Translations under genes and position numbers: made by a program | NCBI RefSeq assembly: GCF_034190915.1 | Contig: NW_026947496.1 | Span: 54,248,501-54,312,500 of the forward strand | Origin: Cavia porcellus | Taxonomy: Eukaryota; Chordata; Mammalia; Rodentia; Caviidae | DNA length: 64,000 nucleotides | Direction of reading: 5' to 3' | The notes under the pieces: model-generated | What the model saw: the letters and a program-made list of their open reading frames with translations, nothing else | Told to the model about the DNA's origin: nothing | Databases searched by the model: none | Shown: positions 22,433-36,046 of the stretch, piece by piece | How the letters are laid out: each line of letters begins with the position of its first letter | How positions within the stretch are numbered: the stretch's first letter is position 1

Positions 22433-25204
22433 ATAAAGTAAAAATACACCATTTTGACTCAAATAATTGCATAGGTAACCTCAACAAAAGCATTTCTCAA
22501 CTGTACAAAACCACACATCATGAAGTTAGGGAAATATTTCCAACCCTCTAGTAGTACTATTTCTCTTGTGATGTTTAACCTTACAGTCATAATGCAGGAT
22601 TCAATATTAATGTTACATCCAACTAAAGTAAACAAGACACCTCCAAAATAAAGCAAGACAGAATGCTGTTTATTCAAACAATATTGGAAAAGAATACTAC
22701 AAAGTAATTTCTAATATTGAGAATTTGTATATAGTTCCAACTGAAATAGAACTTCAGAATGAAATTTCCTAAAATGATTAAAGTAAAATGTGGAATATCA
22801 CAGTTTATACAAGACATGAAACATTTGGCTGCAAATGGTTTTATAATTTTGCTAATTAAAAATTATCCCATTTTCACTTTGGATTCATCATATAACAGAA
22901 ACAGGAATAACCTTACCATGCCAGAAACACAAGCAAATGATTAAAGTTCTACTCTCAAAAAAATCTTTAAAAGTTGGCAAAACATTTCATTAGGCTACAA
23001 ATCAAAATCTGTCTGTCCTTGACATCTCTTTAGTGTCTTCCAGATTCCACATCTACTTTTTTTAATCACTCACTGAATCACTCAAAAATTAAAATATGCT
23101 AAAATACTACCCATCCCAGACCACTAAAAAAATCCTGATATAACATCACCTTCAGGTCCCTCCATGAGCAATGGACCCATAATGTCATCATCTGATTTAT
23201 GTATTCTACATATTTCATAATGAGAAAAAAATATTCCCAGAATCATGCCTTCATCAGTAAATCTGCCACATGCGAAGAATATAAATAAATACTAAAAAGG
23301 GGCCACCGTGAACTCTTTCGCATGAAGTTTGCCAAGTGGAAATGGGTACAACTATGATTAAAAATAAAAATCATTTTCAAGCTTCCAAGGTGTTACCAAC
23401 AAAATATGCTTTAAAAAAAGAGAGAGAGAATGCAAGTGGCAAGGAGGTTGACTGATGAACAAGTATTTCTGTGCAAAGCTAATGAAGGCAATGTTTACAG
23501 CACACACTTATTTATTTACGCTTCCCTTCCCTGAGCCCTCCGTGTGCCACGGGCGTCAGTATGCATTAATGGCACTGAAAACCAGAGAACCTTCCAACTG
23601 CAAGTTACAGTAGTCACTGTGTCAGTGGAAACAATGAGTCACAGACATTCAACCTGGGATGAGCTGTGGCAGCACCTTACACGTGTCACCAGTGTGTCAT
23701 GTGACATGGCTGTTGCCATGGTGAGGCTCCATGTTCAAGAAATGTGTTAAGTCTCTTAGACGGCACCCAGCCATCCTTCAAGATACCCAGGCCCCAGAAC
23801 GTATTTTGAAATCTTTCTCCTACTGATAACATTGTGATTGGCTTCCTCTTTGGAAATCTTGCTGGAAGGGTGGGTGGAGGAGAAAAGTCATTTGGGGGAA
23901 GCTTAAACAAAATGTAGTGTAGTATCCCCAATTTGCGGGGAGAAAAGGCTCAGGCACACTGAGAATAGCAACGTTTTGAAAATAATTAGTTTGAATTATT
24001 CCAGTGGAACAAAAACAGAATATCAAGGGGGGTTAATTTTAATGTTAGTTTTACAACTTTCATGAATCAAAACAAAGGGTAAAGCAAAAGATATAAGCAG
24101 ACTACCCAGTTTCTTGGAATTATATTAATAAGGATATATGGATGAATGATTTTGATCACATTTACTAAAAAATCCGCTTCTTGAGCTTTTCCAACCCAAG
24201 TCTCCGACTTCACCCTAGCACTACTTCTGTCATCTAAAAATAGGAAGAAAAACAGTAAGTCTCACAGTCATGAGGATTAAATGACTGACTGCGGGGGGGG
24301 GGGGGGGGGAAGGCGGGAGGAATTGAAATGAGGATCTGGCACCCAGTAAGCCCCTGCTGCAGGTCCCAGACTCATGACTTCCACACACTCACCTGGCTTG
24401 AAACAAAGAGAAGTCTATTCCAGCAAACTGAGTTTCAAGGGAAGATTTATGATTCTTTAGCAGCAGTTTATGTGCCAGCTTCCCAGATTTAAAATTTAGG
24501 AAGTGGGTTAAGAAAAGTCAAAACATTTCATTTCCGAATGATAAAGACAGTTCTTTTTCAGAAAGAAGCACCTTTAAGTGAATCATCTACATATAAATGT
24601 GGCTACATACACAAAATAGAATTCTGTGGCTTCAGGTGCTGTAAAAAAAAAAATCATGGTGGCCACAGGACACTCAAAATTGATTCAAGAGAGGGATGGC
24701 AGTGGCAGTACGGATTGTTAGGTGAGGGGAGTCTTCAAATCATCAACGTGTTTTCATGCAGAAAAGATGGACTATTTTGAATCCCAAAATATCAAACCAA
24801 ATGACTGAGTAGAAAACCGAGGAGTGGCAGGTTTAAGTACAAGGTTAAGAAGGAACTTCCCAGCCCTATGGTTTGGTCAAAGATAAGAAAGAAGCTTCTC
24901 CTCAAAGACACAAGTTGATCATCCCCAGGGTTTTATTCAAATACAGTTTGGATACCCTTGGGTACCCATGTAGCAGCAACTCAGTCGCAAAGATTGAGAC
25001 ACAAAATGCTTGGGGAGCACTGAGCTTAACTCCTCCTCTGTATAGAGAATGTCTATGAGTTTTTGCATGCATATGACATATACAAATGCATGAATGCACT
25101 TAAAATTCCCATCCCAGATTCTTTAGAGAAAGAATAGTAAAAGGGGTATAGTGACAACAAGCCACATTTTTTATTTAGGACAAGCTTTAAGACTAATAAT
25201 TAGC
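22433..25204. other. Unique non-coding stretch
   Basis: No supported gene. It contains the G17 run at 24293-24309. I recognised no SINE. Confidence 0.45.
24293..24309. repeat. (G)17 homopolymer
   Basis: An uninterrupted run of 17 G, followed by AAGGCGGGAGG. Single-strand G-quadruplex formation is plausible, and this is also a typical site of sequencing or length error. Confidence 0.85.
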
Positions 25205-25430
25205 TGCTATTTACTAAAAATTACCAGGCACCAACTCTTTTCTAATGTTTTACACAAGCTCAAGCATTTAAATAAACCCACAATCACCTGTAAGTTGGTG
25301 GTGTGACTATTTACATGTTAAAAGTGAAGAAACTGAGGCACAGAGAGATGTGACTAATCCCAGGTTAGTAAGTGGTAAAACTAGGATTCAAACTCAAGTT
25401 GTCCAGCCAACATCCTGTGTTCTCAATCAC
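25205..25430 (-). repeat. Near-full-length MIR relic
   Basis: On the plus strand TTACCAGGCACCAACTC, AGAAACTGAGGCACAGAGAG, AGTAAGTGGTAAAACTAGGA and TTCAAACTCAAG appear in the order of the reverse complement of MIR, so the element lies on the minus strand. Confidence 0.7.
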
Positions 25431-27854
25431 CACACACAGCTGCTGATTATACATTAAAGGTTCTATGTTGCAACTCTGAGTCCTGAAATACATTTATCTT
25501 TCATTTAACAAAAACTGATAAGCCCTGTGCAAAGCTTTCAACACACTCCTACCTTTGTGTATTCTCTCTCCCACATCCTACCTTTTTCATTACAACGGAC
25601 ATTTACATGAAAACACAGTATTTGCTTCACAAAGGTTCATCTTTTCCGGATGTTTGTTCCCCACCTGCAGTAACAATACCTTGATTCATAAATGCTGGCT
25701 TGCTGACAATCACAAACTCTTTCCCTTATGTTTAATTCAGTTCTAACACAATCTGGAGAAAGAAATATTCCTCCACATTCTTCTCGTATGCCTTTAAGAC
25801 TCACCTTTCCATTTCTGTTTCCTCCATCCCTCACAGCCAGGCTTCTTGGAGAACTGAGTTCACTCACCACCATCTTTACAGGCCTTTCCTCTCAGCTAAT
25901 GCTACTTTCTCTTTTGGTCTTAGTTTTATGCAAGTGGCTCCCTCTGCAAATTTACTTTTCTCCACTTCCCCTGCCTGCCCTCACCTGTTTATGACATGGA
26001 AGATAAAAATGTCCAGCGAAGAAAGGAAAGAGGACTCTGATTTGAAGCATCCTCTCTTGAGAAGTTCACACTCATTTGTGAACATTCTTGTTGTCTAGAA
26101 GTTGCTTCACAGAACGCCAACAGGCTATATGCACAATGTAACTCTCCCTCACTCCTATTCCCCTCATGGCAACTACAGGCACATTTGGAAGAAAATTTCC
26201 ATTTCTGATTACTCAACACCATCTCGTAAGAGTTTGGCTCTGTTCAAGTGGTGGTCGGACTTGGATAAAATTTCTATTTTTCTCTATGTTGCATTTAGGC
26301 AGTATTATCTCAGAAACCAGACTCAATGTGGTAATTGTTTTTGCTACATACTTAATATGTAACAACTGTATTAAAATACAGTTCTTTCCTGTGTCCAACT
26401 ACTCACTTTTGTCACCTAGCAAATTCATTTGAAATTCCTCTGGTGAGATACACAACACATTTTACAAAGCACCAGTTTTGAAGAGGATATATGTCACTTT
26501 TCCAAGTCCACTTTTCTCCCATTCCTGATTTCCCTTTCACTTCATCCTCCACCCCAAGCCTCACTTGGATTACATATAAGAGTAAGGGAGAGGTTCACTA
26601 AATTTCACTCTAAATCAATAAATAATTGCACAGGACAGCGTGTCTCAAAATAAGAATCAAACGAAAGCTGTGACATTATCATTTGATCAGAAACTGAAGA
26701 GCTGGCAATCAGCTGCAAGGTCAGGGAACTACAGTAGTTCAAAGACCTGAGCCCTGGCCACCACATCACCAACGTGGGCTTGGCAAACCAAGGGTCTATG
26801 ACCCAACCCCAAGTTGTCACCAGAAATTAAAGATAGATTTTACTCTTACAGGAGACAAGAACAAAAACAATATCACTCTTTACTGACACATGAAAATTGT
26901 ATGAGATTCGAATTTCATTCTATATAAATGAATTTTGCTAGAACATAACCACACTCACATATTTACATGTGACCCATGGTGCTACACACTATGAGAGCAG
27001 AGGTGATGGAGGGTGACAGATCAGGTGGCTCAAGAGTCTGAAATATTTGCTCTGACCGTTTCCAGAAGTAGTTTGTTCATCCTTGCTAAAGAGAAGTTTA
27101 ATTAGCTTCTCATCAGGATGTACTTACACATACTTTTTTTTAAATTACAAAAGTTTTCAAAAAAAAAAAAAAAAACCCACAGTACTAGGAAAAAGAGAGT
27201 AAAGAAACTCCACATCCCCAGCAAGAGACCTAGATAAAAAGCTCTTCCTTTGGTAATTGGGGCACACACTGGAGACAGACGCCCACTCAACAGTACCATT
27301 CCGGCCTGATTTTCCACAGGCTGAGTTTTGGTTCCCCTAATTTCTCATGAAGTTCTGTAGACTATTAACCATCCTAAGACTAAACTAGACTGCAATCTTT
27401 TTAAAGCAACAACATTATTAACAATTAAAAAGCTGCCATCACACATGCACAATAACTTTCTTATATTTTAATATGCATATCCATAGACTGGTGATAACAG
27501 CACGGAGAGATTGACAGGAAATGACTGAGTGTAATGGCTCCAGAGGAGACACTGCATTGATCAGTAAATAATACACGTTTCCTGAAAGTGTCTAACTGCA
27601 TATTTACACTTGTCAACTCTCATACACGTAGATGACAGAATTCTTTCTCAAACATCTATGTAAAAATTCTAATGCTGAGTTTAAAATGCTTTTTATAACA
27701 AAAAGCACTCTTCTAAGGCTAATATAAACTTTAAATTTTATTCACCAAACAGCACCACCTGGGGCATTCACTACCATAAGCTTGATATTCTTGGTTAAAG
27801 GATATTTGCAAATGTCTCAGCAGTGTTAAAATACAAGTTGCAAGTAATTTATAC
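25431..27854. other. Unique non-coding stretch
   Basis: No supported gene. A pyrimidine-rich patch lies at 25.5-26.0 kb, and an A run at 27161-27176 has no identifiable element attached. Confidence 0.4.
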
Positions 27855-28015
27855 CTAGTGTTTATAAGGCTCCAAGCACTGTACAATGTATTCTCAACCA
27901 GCGAGATGAATATTACCCTCATTTGGCAGATGAAAAATTGAGACTACAAAGGACAAGTAAGTGATATGGCCTGGTGTACACTTTAGTAAGCCCCGCAGTG
28001 ACTTGCTCTAATTCA
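27855..28015 (-). repeat. MIR relic
   Basis: On plus, TAAGGCTCCAAGCACTGTAC, then CCCTCATTTGGCAGATGAAA and AATTGAGACTACA follow the reverse-complement MIR order (AAGCGCTTAC, CCCCATTTTACAGATGAGGAAACTGAGG). Confidence 0.5.
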
Positions 28016-28460
28016 AGGATCAAGCTCCCCCTAACCAGACAACTTGTGTCTGGCTATAGAGTGAGTATTGAGCATGTTTCCCGGGCAGACAGCAGACGAT
28101 ACTCTAAAAAAACAGTCCAGAGCATCTAGAGGTCTAGAACAAAACTGGATGGGTCTGGATCTGGGTCTCCTCTATTTCTCTCCAAAACTGCCCATAAGAA
28201 GATTAGTGGAAAAACCTCTAACATATATATTACAGCCTCTGACATTACACATTTATTCAGTGATCTCCACTATCAGTTTGTCCCAGGGTAGTCAGGGAAC
28301 ATATGTCAGGTGATACTACTGGATTCACACTGTCCGAACACAACTCCAATCAATGCACTGGCACCAGCACCTGTAATGCAGGCTTCAGGGTGGTGTGCAC
28401 AGACCCGGCTCCACCCTATGATGGCTTATCAAGCACCAAGTAGACAGTAAGCTGGCTAAG
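28016..28460. other. Unique non-coding stretch
   Basis: Nothing recognisable; short chance open frames only. Confidence 0.4.
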
Positions 28461-28538
28461 TCCTCTCTCTCTCCATCTCTCTCTCTCTCTCTCTCCCCTC
28501 CCTCCCCCTCTCTCTGCCTCTCCCTCTCTCTTCTTTTT
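28461..28538. repeat. (CT)n pyrimidine-rich low-complexity tract
   Basis: TCTCTCTCTC runs alternate with CCCTCCCTCCCC, about 75 bases with very few purines. The minus-strand frame here encodes Arg/Glu-rich low complexity and is an artefact. Confidence 0.85.
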
Positions 28539-29457
28539 AGTGATAATAGTTTTCAAAAGATTAACAAGAAAATAGTATAATGAACCCCCTTGGAGCATCA
28601 GCCAGATTCTCTAACTATTACAGTTATGTCTCATTTTTTTCTTTCTTCTTTTCTGAACATTTGTAAAAGATATCATAATCATTTCACCCTTATGTATTGC
28701 AACATGTAACTCTTAAAAATAAAGGGAATAAAAGTTCACTTAATAATACCTGAATGAACCTGCTGTTAAAAGTGATAATAACCATACCGCATTTACTTGA
28801 AACTAGTCAATTGGTCATCTGGTTTGAAAGTTTATCCTAAAAGGACAAAAGTCTCTGCAGTCCACAGACAAGGGACCTAAGTGACCCGATAAAGTGACAG
28901 GACCTGGCCTCTCCGACACCTTTTTCTCACCCTAGCCACACAGGCTAGGAGTCAGGAGTCAGGGCAGTCCCTTTTTCCTGCACCCATTCTTTCCAGCAGC
29001 TGGCAAGCTATCCTGCACAGTTCTGCTGCTAAGGTCAAGGGATAAAAGTCACCTATCGGGGGTTTGGGACACAATTTGATGCCATCACGGGGAGCATCTG
29101 TACTTAAAATGAAAATGAGAGGAAGTATGCAAAGCTGAGCCCAGTGGCACAATCCAGGGAGAATTTTGTACTGAGAAAAAAAAAGCCAGTAAGTAAGGAA
29201 TATTTTAAAAAAGAATTTTGGAAGAAGCTATTCCCTTTTATATCACTGGTTCTATAAAAATCCTGTCTGTGGATTAAGCTGCAGTTTTAAATGAGTTAGA
29301 TTCCATTTCTTTCATAAAGACAAGTATAAACTACAAAATCTTCTCTGCTGGAATCAAATAAAAGGACCTTAGAAGACCGTGGAATCTATCTGAAGATGAG
29401 GGCATGCCAAGTCTTCGTGGCTAGGACCAAAGCTTTGAAAATGGCCCCACTCGGGTT
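28539..29457. other. Unique non-coding stretch
   Basis: Nothing recognisable; no open frame with support. Confidence 0.4.
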
Positions 29458-29652
29458 AAAGCCTACTTCTAACACTTCTCTGTGATCCTGAACAGTGGAC
29501 TTCAGCACTGAGCTTCTGTCTCCTCACCAATAAATCCAGAATAGGAATATCTAGAACACAGAGGTGCTGTTGAATTAAATGAGATAATGTGATCCCTAAA
29601 ACAGTGTAGGAAAAAAGTAAGTGTCTAATGAATATAGCTATTATGATTATTT
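29458..29652 (+). repeat. MIR relic
   Basis: TTCTGTCTCCTCACCAATAA, GAATTAAATGAGATAATGTG and AAGTGTCTAATGAATATAGC followed by TATTATGATTATT correspond in order to MIR CTCAGTTTCCTCATCTGTAA, GGATTAAATGAGATAATG and the CTCAATAAATG...TATTATTATT 3' end. Confidence 0.6.
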
Positions 29653-32600
29653 GTTACAAACACTACCAAAATCTCATAGAAGACAGGAAGGATAAAAAGA
29701 TTTCATCTGAGCGTATTCTGATCCATTAGATGGAACTGCAGAGGATCCTATGGAGAGGAGAACTGGGAGTCACCATGAGAACAGACTATGGCCAGGGCCT
29801 GTTCATTCTGTCACTCTTGACCAAGTTCAACCACATCCCCCTGTGAATATAGGCTGAGAGGTTAAATGTGCACACGTTCACCCACGATCACTTTCCAGAA
29901 CTCTGGTTACCCTGACCAACACAAATAATAATAATACACAACATACCGAAAATAAATTAAAATGTACATTAACTAAATGATAGCTTACATGTGCTAATTG
30001 TCCATTTTTCTTCAGGAAAGAATTAAAATGATGGCACTTCTCAACAGGCAGCACAGCAGCGTGCTCACACACTGCATGGAAATTTCCTTCTCTCAGCTAC
30101 AGTGCAGTACTCAAACCAAGTCAACAGAAGAATATTTTTTGAAAACAACATGAAATATAGTTTTAAGTTCCTAGAATTTTGCATCATGGAAGATATCATT
30201 TAAAATGTAATAGTTGAATGCCTTCCTCCCTGGTATTGATAAAAACCAAGATTAATATGCAAAAGGGAACTGTAAGAAACCTGCCTCACATCGGTCAGCC
30301 CCAGACACACGTGGGTGCCCTTCCCTTCAAGGAAGACATGGGGCTGGCAGGGTGAAAGTCTGGGTTTAGTTCTCACGCCACCACTTCCTCACTGTGTTGG
30401 AGTTTGGGGTGGTAGAGAGGTAAAAAGAGAGCAAGAACAGTCTCGTGTCTTTTCCAAAGACAAAAAATTGAAAAACAAAATAAAACTGTAACGCTGTAGT
30501 GTTTCACACGCGTAACACCAAAACCCAAAAAAGGGTAGAAAATAATCTACCAAGCAAATCCAATGAATATGTTGCTAAATATCTAATCATTACACAAACC
30601 TATCATTGCCAAAATTGCTTGCGTATGAGAGTATGATTAATAGAGCAAGCAAGGATCTTGTTACTGACTACACGCTTTGTACAAGGATATGCATAGGGTA
30701 TACAAAGATAAACTAGAAAGACTCCTCCAAAAGCCTTATACATTATGGTATCCCTCCCGTATCACTGGTAAATCTGTAAGCTTGCCAAAAGCTTTAGGAG
30801 GGATTATTTTGCAGCCATATCACTCAGTGGAAGAGAGAATGCAATCAATTAATGATGTATACCAGAGGCACAGAGAAGGGTGTGAGAAGGAGGAATGACA
30901 AAATAGAAAGTGTGTCAAGAATGTTTTGCCACCCTTGATTTAGGCAAAAGGCTTGATGCTTTGTGTAAGTGTCATGTGAACAAAAGCCTGTCCCATATGT
31001 TAAAAGTTTACCCTACAACGAATTGGTGTCCAGAAAATGCGTGTATAATCCCATAAAGGGCTTAGAAAGGAATGGCAAATATTTGCAATATAAATGCAGA
31101 TTACCTTTATTACAAAGTTGGACCATAATCTCATTCCTAGACTAATTTCCTATATCATAAAACCTATATTCAATTTTATAAATAACATACACTAAGAATC
31201 ATAAATTCAGTTAATGCAAAAATTTAACAGATTTCTTAAAATAAAAGTGTGAAAGCCGGTTTTAGGCAAGTATCAAAAAGGGCAGAAAGTGTTCTTTCTT
31301 TGAAGATATGTTTTTCCCTCTGACTTTACCTCCTTGGGGACATTACTAGAAAAGAAATAAATTTCATGGCTAATATATATGAAGTAACATGTTTAACATT
31401 ATCCAATGAATTTAAATCTACCTACACTGTATAAATTTATCTCACATAAACTGTCACCTCCAACAGAATTCATTAAAACAATGTTATAGCTTCTGAATTA
31501 AATGCAGTCTTCTAATTGGAATTTAATCTTACAATAGTCGTTGGATTTTTTTTAATTGACAAATGGAATAATTCATTAATCTGTCTTACAGCTCTGTCTG
31601 GAGAATGTAAAAGTAAACTGACACAGACATTGGCTGGTCACTGCTATGAGGGATGGAGGAGGGGACAGAGGCTCCTTCATCATCTTTGAATGTCATCCCG
31701 TCGCCTGTGCAGAAAGGGATGGACACTCCTTACCATCCCAAATATCTGCACTGTGTTCCTAAAATATTCCATTACCTCCACATAAATGTCCCATTCATTT
31801 CTGATCTTCATCAAGCCAGACAATGGTTTCCAACATTGGCCTACACCCAATTAGCTATATGGAAAATATTTAGTCAATTACATTACTTGTATTTGCTTAG
31901 GGACTGGAGAGAAAAGCAAAATAAACGCCTTGAAAATACTTGGGAGAGAAAATGTAAGTTGACACTGTCTCCACACAATGGAGCCCAAGTTATACACTCT
32001 GATAGGCAGCTGCCAGCACTCATAACTGCTTATTAAATCTAGCCTCTTTTTATGGCGTGAGTGAGGATCTGTATTTTTACCAATATTAGGTTCATTGTGT
32101 TATGAAAGAAACCAAAATACTTAAGATCATTCGCCCCAGCTTATAAAACATATTATATAGTTTATTAAATTGTTAAAATTACTTTTCAAAGTCAAAATTT
32201 CAGGGACTGGAAGTGTAAGTGCAACCAAGTGGCTTGGCCCACTGACAGGATGCAGCCCACGGTGGCCAGCAGGAGCCGTCTGGGCTGACACTCCTGCCCC
32301 AGAGCACCAGCCGACTGCTCCCACAGCTCTCTCCAGAAGTTTGCATGGCCACAACTGTGCCCCAAACCAATGACAAAAAACAGTCCTCCTTCTTGAGTTT
32401 TATTTAAAAAGCAAGGAATTCTCAGCCCAAAAGTTGCCCTTACCAAGTCTGATGTGTAAATGGCATAGTTTCCCATATTTCTGCCGCTTTCTAGAAGGTC
32501 AAAAGCTAGGAATATGACTGTGAGAAACAGCAAATGAGAAACTACGCACAAATAAGGGAAAACAACTGTGGGCAAATCAGACACAACAATGCCACATGAC

Positions 32601-33420
32601 ACTTTGTACCCTCACACCAAATCTACCAGCAGGGGACAATTTATCAAAAGGGACAATTCAATGCCAAAACAAAGCCTCACAAGCCAGTACCTTCACCAGC
32701 CCTAGTCAACTCTTCTCAGAAACACTCAATGCAAATCCAGACTTATTATCACATTTATTAATAATACTGTGCCTAACACTTGTTAAACATGCAGCAGACC
32801 CAGCCACTCTTCCCTCCTGGAGCCCTATGATATGTATTACACAGGTACCAACTTAGAACGGAGCTTCACACCAGGAGAACTGGAGGGGATTCTGCTGCCA
32901 TCCTGGTGAACAGTGGCATTAAAGAACCAAAGTGCACAGACAGCCCTGCTTTCTGTTTCCTGACCCTAAATTAATTTATAATCCAGGCACAATTATCACC
33001 AACACAAATCAAGTACATCACCCATTTTTCAACCTTGAAATTTCTGCCATCATGATCTGTTTATGCAAACCTTTTGTCTGTTTCCTTCTCCTGTACCTGA
33101 CTGAGGCCTTCTGCCAACTCCACAGAGAGAATACCTTCCACAGAACACTTCCACTCAGAATTACAACTCATTTCAAGCCCCAAAACTCCAAATTATTAGT
33201 TATAACAATTAATTAGTGTTTTCTGGATTACTCAATAAACTGTGAAGTTCTAAAAGGCAAAGGACTGTGAATGAGTTTTTGACAATGGAAGGCTGAACAA
33301 CCAATCAGATGCATAGGGCCTAGAAGGTACAGGTTAGCGCAGCACAGAGGGAGGGAGGGAGGAAGCCCATCCTCTGGGGGAAAAAATTGGAGGAAGATAA
33401 ACCATCAGAACCCGCTCCAA
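29653..33420. other. Mostly unique non-coding stretch
   Basis: No supported gene and no SINE recognised across nearly 3.8 kb, the longest SINE-free interval in this half of the window. The 73-codon frame at 30677-30898 has a protein-like composition but no start, splice or domain support. Confidence 0.4.
33345..33363. repeat. (GGGA)n short tract
   Basis: AGAGGGAGGGAGGGAGGAAG, a short purine run upstream of the B1. Confidence 0.5.
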
Positions 33421-33585
33421 AGGCTGGGCGTGGTGGCACATGCCTATAGTCCCAGCACTTGGGATTTTGAGCCAAGAGGATCACTGTGAGCTTGAGGCCA
33501 GCCTGGGTTACAAAATGAGTTCAAGGCAGCCTGAACTGCATAGGGAAACCCTGTCTCAAAAAGATAGGAAAAAAAAAAAAAAAAA
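33421..33585 (+). repeat. B1 SINE with internal duplication and A tail
   Basis: It begins AGGCTGGGCGTGGTGGCACA, then CCTATAGTCCCAGCACTTGG. The B1-specific ~29-bp internal duplication shows as GAGGCCAGCCTGGGTTACA and then AAGGCAGCCTGAACTGCATA. It ends CCCTGTCTCAAAAAGATAGG plus an A run. This is the best-preserved B1 in the window. Confidence 0.92.
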
Positions 33586-34424
33586 CATGCTCCAGCTTGT
33601 GTATTTTGGGTACCTCAACTTTCAACTAAATGTATAGCAAAAGGAAGTTTATTACAGCCTGATAAATACAAAGCACTTCCTTTGGAAAAAAAAATGGTAT
33701 TCAACTAGGCCTAAGTACTACTTTCCTTCAAAAGAGGTATATTATAGTCCTTCATACTGACTGCTTCAATAGTAGCCCTTACCTACGTGAAATTAATGAG
33801 TAAGATGAGCCTACTATTCAATAAATCCATTCATGTGGGTTTGTTAAATTGTATGCATCAATTTTTATGACAGTGAGAAAGAGTCAGATTCTCAATACAA
33901 AAGACAGAGGTGACAGGCCATCTAGAGCCTGACTTTGGTGCTACTTCAATAAAACTCCCAACAGTTCTATGAGTCCTCATGTGCATATGAGATAAATCAA
34001 AGATTTGTTCTCAAATTGCCTGCATCCTCAAAAAAATAAATCTCCTTTACACATGCTCTCCGCTCAGTGATCTACAAACCATGCACTAAAGCCTCTCCTA
34101 GTGGTGCAGCACTGGAACTCTTCCTAGAACTTACCCAGAAAACCTTCACGGGGAGGGAGCCAACAGGCTTGCCCAAGACCATCAGTGACATAAATGACCC
34201 AAGGGTTCTCACATCTCTAACATTCCATGGTTCCATCAACCATTTCTCCTCACTGTGGAAATCCTTCCTTCAAGTGTTTCTGTTTGATATTTGCCTTATT
34301 TCTTGCCAATGAAAAAAAGACTTGTGATAAAGATAAAAGATTTCATTTTTTCCTCCATCTCTTATCTCCAGAAGAATGGGATAAAAAGTACAGAGAGTTG
34401 GGAAACAAACTTGTTTATATAGAC
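33586..34424. other. Unique non-coding stretch
   Basis: Nothing recognisable. Confidence 0.4.
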
Positions 34425-34545
34425 GTGAACTTGAAAGCCAATTACTGGTATCTAAATTTGGGCTAGTTGCTTTACTAACGCTACTTTTTTATCTATGAAA
34501 TGGGAGGGATTTATTCAAATCAACTCTGACTATAAAATCTTTTAA
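34425..34545 (+). repeat. MIR relic
   Basis: TTGGGCTAGTTGCTTTACTA, then TTTTTTATCTATGAAATGGG resembles MIR TTGGGCAAGTCACTTAAC...CTCATCTGTAAAATGGG. Confidence 0.45.
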
Positions 34546-35551
34546 AATTTGGCCCAAATGAATACTGTACTGGGACAAACAGTCAACACTACCCTCAAGA
34601 GACAGTTACCATCTGAAGAGGTTGACTAAACTCAATGCGCTGGATGTCTTAATTTCTATAAATCAGATAAGCTACAAAGAATCACTGATTGAAGACCCAA
34701 TAACTGAGTCCACTCCTAATTCAGCCCAGGGACTCAGCCCAGCTGAACTTCATGGGTGTTGTAAACGCCACTGTAAACTCAAGAGACTTGGTCAATTTCT
34801 AGGGCTTTGTCATTACTGATAGAACAGAATTATGTAACATATATGTTTTTTTTTTTTAAATACAGAAATCAAAGGAGAGACTAATTTTCTGCATGTCAGA
34901 TAAGTATTAGGTCTCCCAACTTCCAATATGGTGTTTTTTTTTTTTTTCTCCATGACATTTCCCTCCATTTAACAGAATGTGTTTTGACTAGAACTCCACT
35001 AAGACAAGATGAGTTTATGTCAATGGCTGCTTCCACTAAATGTCGTTCAATACACAAAATCTGAAATGAAGTACTTCCAAATAGAGTTGACTTCTATGAC
35101 AAAGCTACCACTGGATGGTGTCAGAGTTCTCCCCCAATACACCTGGCCTCAACCAATTATTGTTTCCAATAAGGCAAGTCACAATGGATTACTGCTATTA
35201 GGGAAGACACTGATTTGAGGACCATGAAAGGTGCAACTGAATGCAAAAGACACTCATACCAGAAAAATAACGTTATGTCTCTTCGAACCCACTTTTAAAA
35301 GTTCAAGGAATAACTTAACCAGGCAAACTATGATTTAAAAAAAAAATCCCTAGCATAACTCTGAGTCTCCAGTCTCCAACCCTTTGGCTTTCTCATAAGC
35401 TCTATGACATGAAAGTTTGGATGGGACCCTCTCAAAGAACAAAGGAGACTGATATTGTACTTGTCCCCAAAAGTCAAGATGAAGTAATTATACTTGCATT
35501 TCACAGGCTCATACTATCACACAGTTGTGATAGGTTCAAAAAAGGAATTAT
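34546..35551. other. Unique non-coding stretch
   Basis: No supported gene. T runs at about 34846-34857 and 34935-34947. Confidence 0.4.
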
Positions 35552-35640
35552 GGGCTGGGGATACAGCTCAGTGGCACAAGTGCCTACCTGCCAAGTAGGT
35601 CATGAGTTCAATTCCCAGTACAAAAAAAAAAAAAAAAAAA
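35552..35640 (+). repeat. ID SINE
   Basis: GGGCTGGGGATACAGCTCAG, GGCACAAGTGCCTACCTGCC, AAGTAGGTCATGAGTTCAATTCCC and a 19-base A tail. The anticodon-arm bases have changed on both sides (CCTAC/GTAGG), so the stem is preserved. Flanking duplications are unclear. Confidence 0.9.
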
Positions 35641-35657
35641 GCAGCAATTACTCTCTA

Positions 35658-35840
35658 GGCCTGGTGGCACACACTTGTAATTCCAGCACTCCGAGAAGCT
35701 GAGGCAGGAAGATCACAAATTCAAATCTAGCTTGGGCAACTTAGCAAGAAACTACCAATATTTTAAAAGTGGAAGGGAGCTGGGGGTGTGGGTCAGTCAA
35801 AGGTCGTGAGTTCAAACTCCCCGATAGCGAAAAACAAAAG
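35658..35840 (+). repeat. B1-ID composite SINE
   Basis: The B1 unit reads GGCCTGGTGGCACACACTTG, TAATTCCAGCACTCCGAGAA, GCTGAGGCAGGAAGATCAC, CTAGCTTGGGCAACTTAGC. From about 35779 the ID-like unit reads GAGCTGGGGGTGTGGGTCAG, then GTCGTGAGTTCAAACTCCCC. It lies directly 3' of the ID ending at 35640. Confidence 0.85.
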
Positions 35841-36046
35841 TACTTATGCTTGTGGTCCATAAGTTGAACAGTCTGCCCTTCAGAGGAGAACCTCTCACCC
35901 TCCGTGTGCACTGTCCTCTTGGCCTTGTTGTCTTGAGACATTTCAGGGGAATAATCACCAACTGTCACTCACCCTTTTGGCTCGCAGGCATCACATCCAT
36001 TCACTCATAGCTGACAGCAAATCGAAGAAGGGATTGGAGCCCTCAC
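35841..36046. other. Unique stretch beside the exon-like segment
   Basis: On the minus strand it continues past the candidate donor. A second GTGAGT donor-like site (exon end at 35973) could extend the exon to 130 nt, but all three frames of that longer form contain stops. Confidence 0.35.

Noticed and set aside
30677..30898. 73-codon frame with a charged, protein-like composition
   Set aside because: Starts at TTG, has no flanking splice signals, and matches no family I know; possibly a relic.
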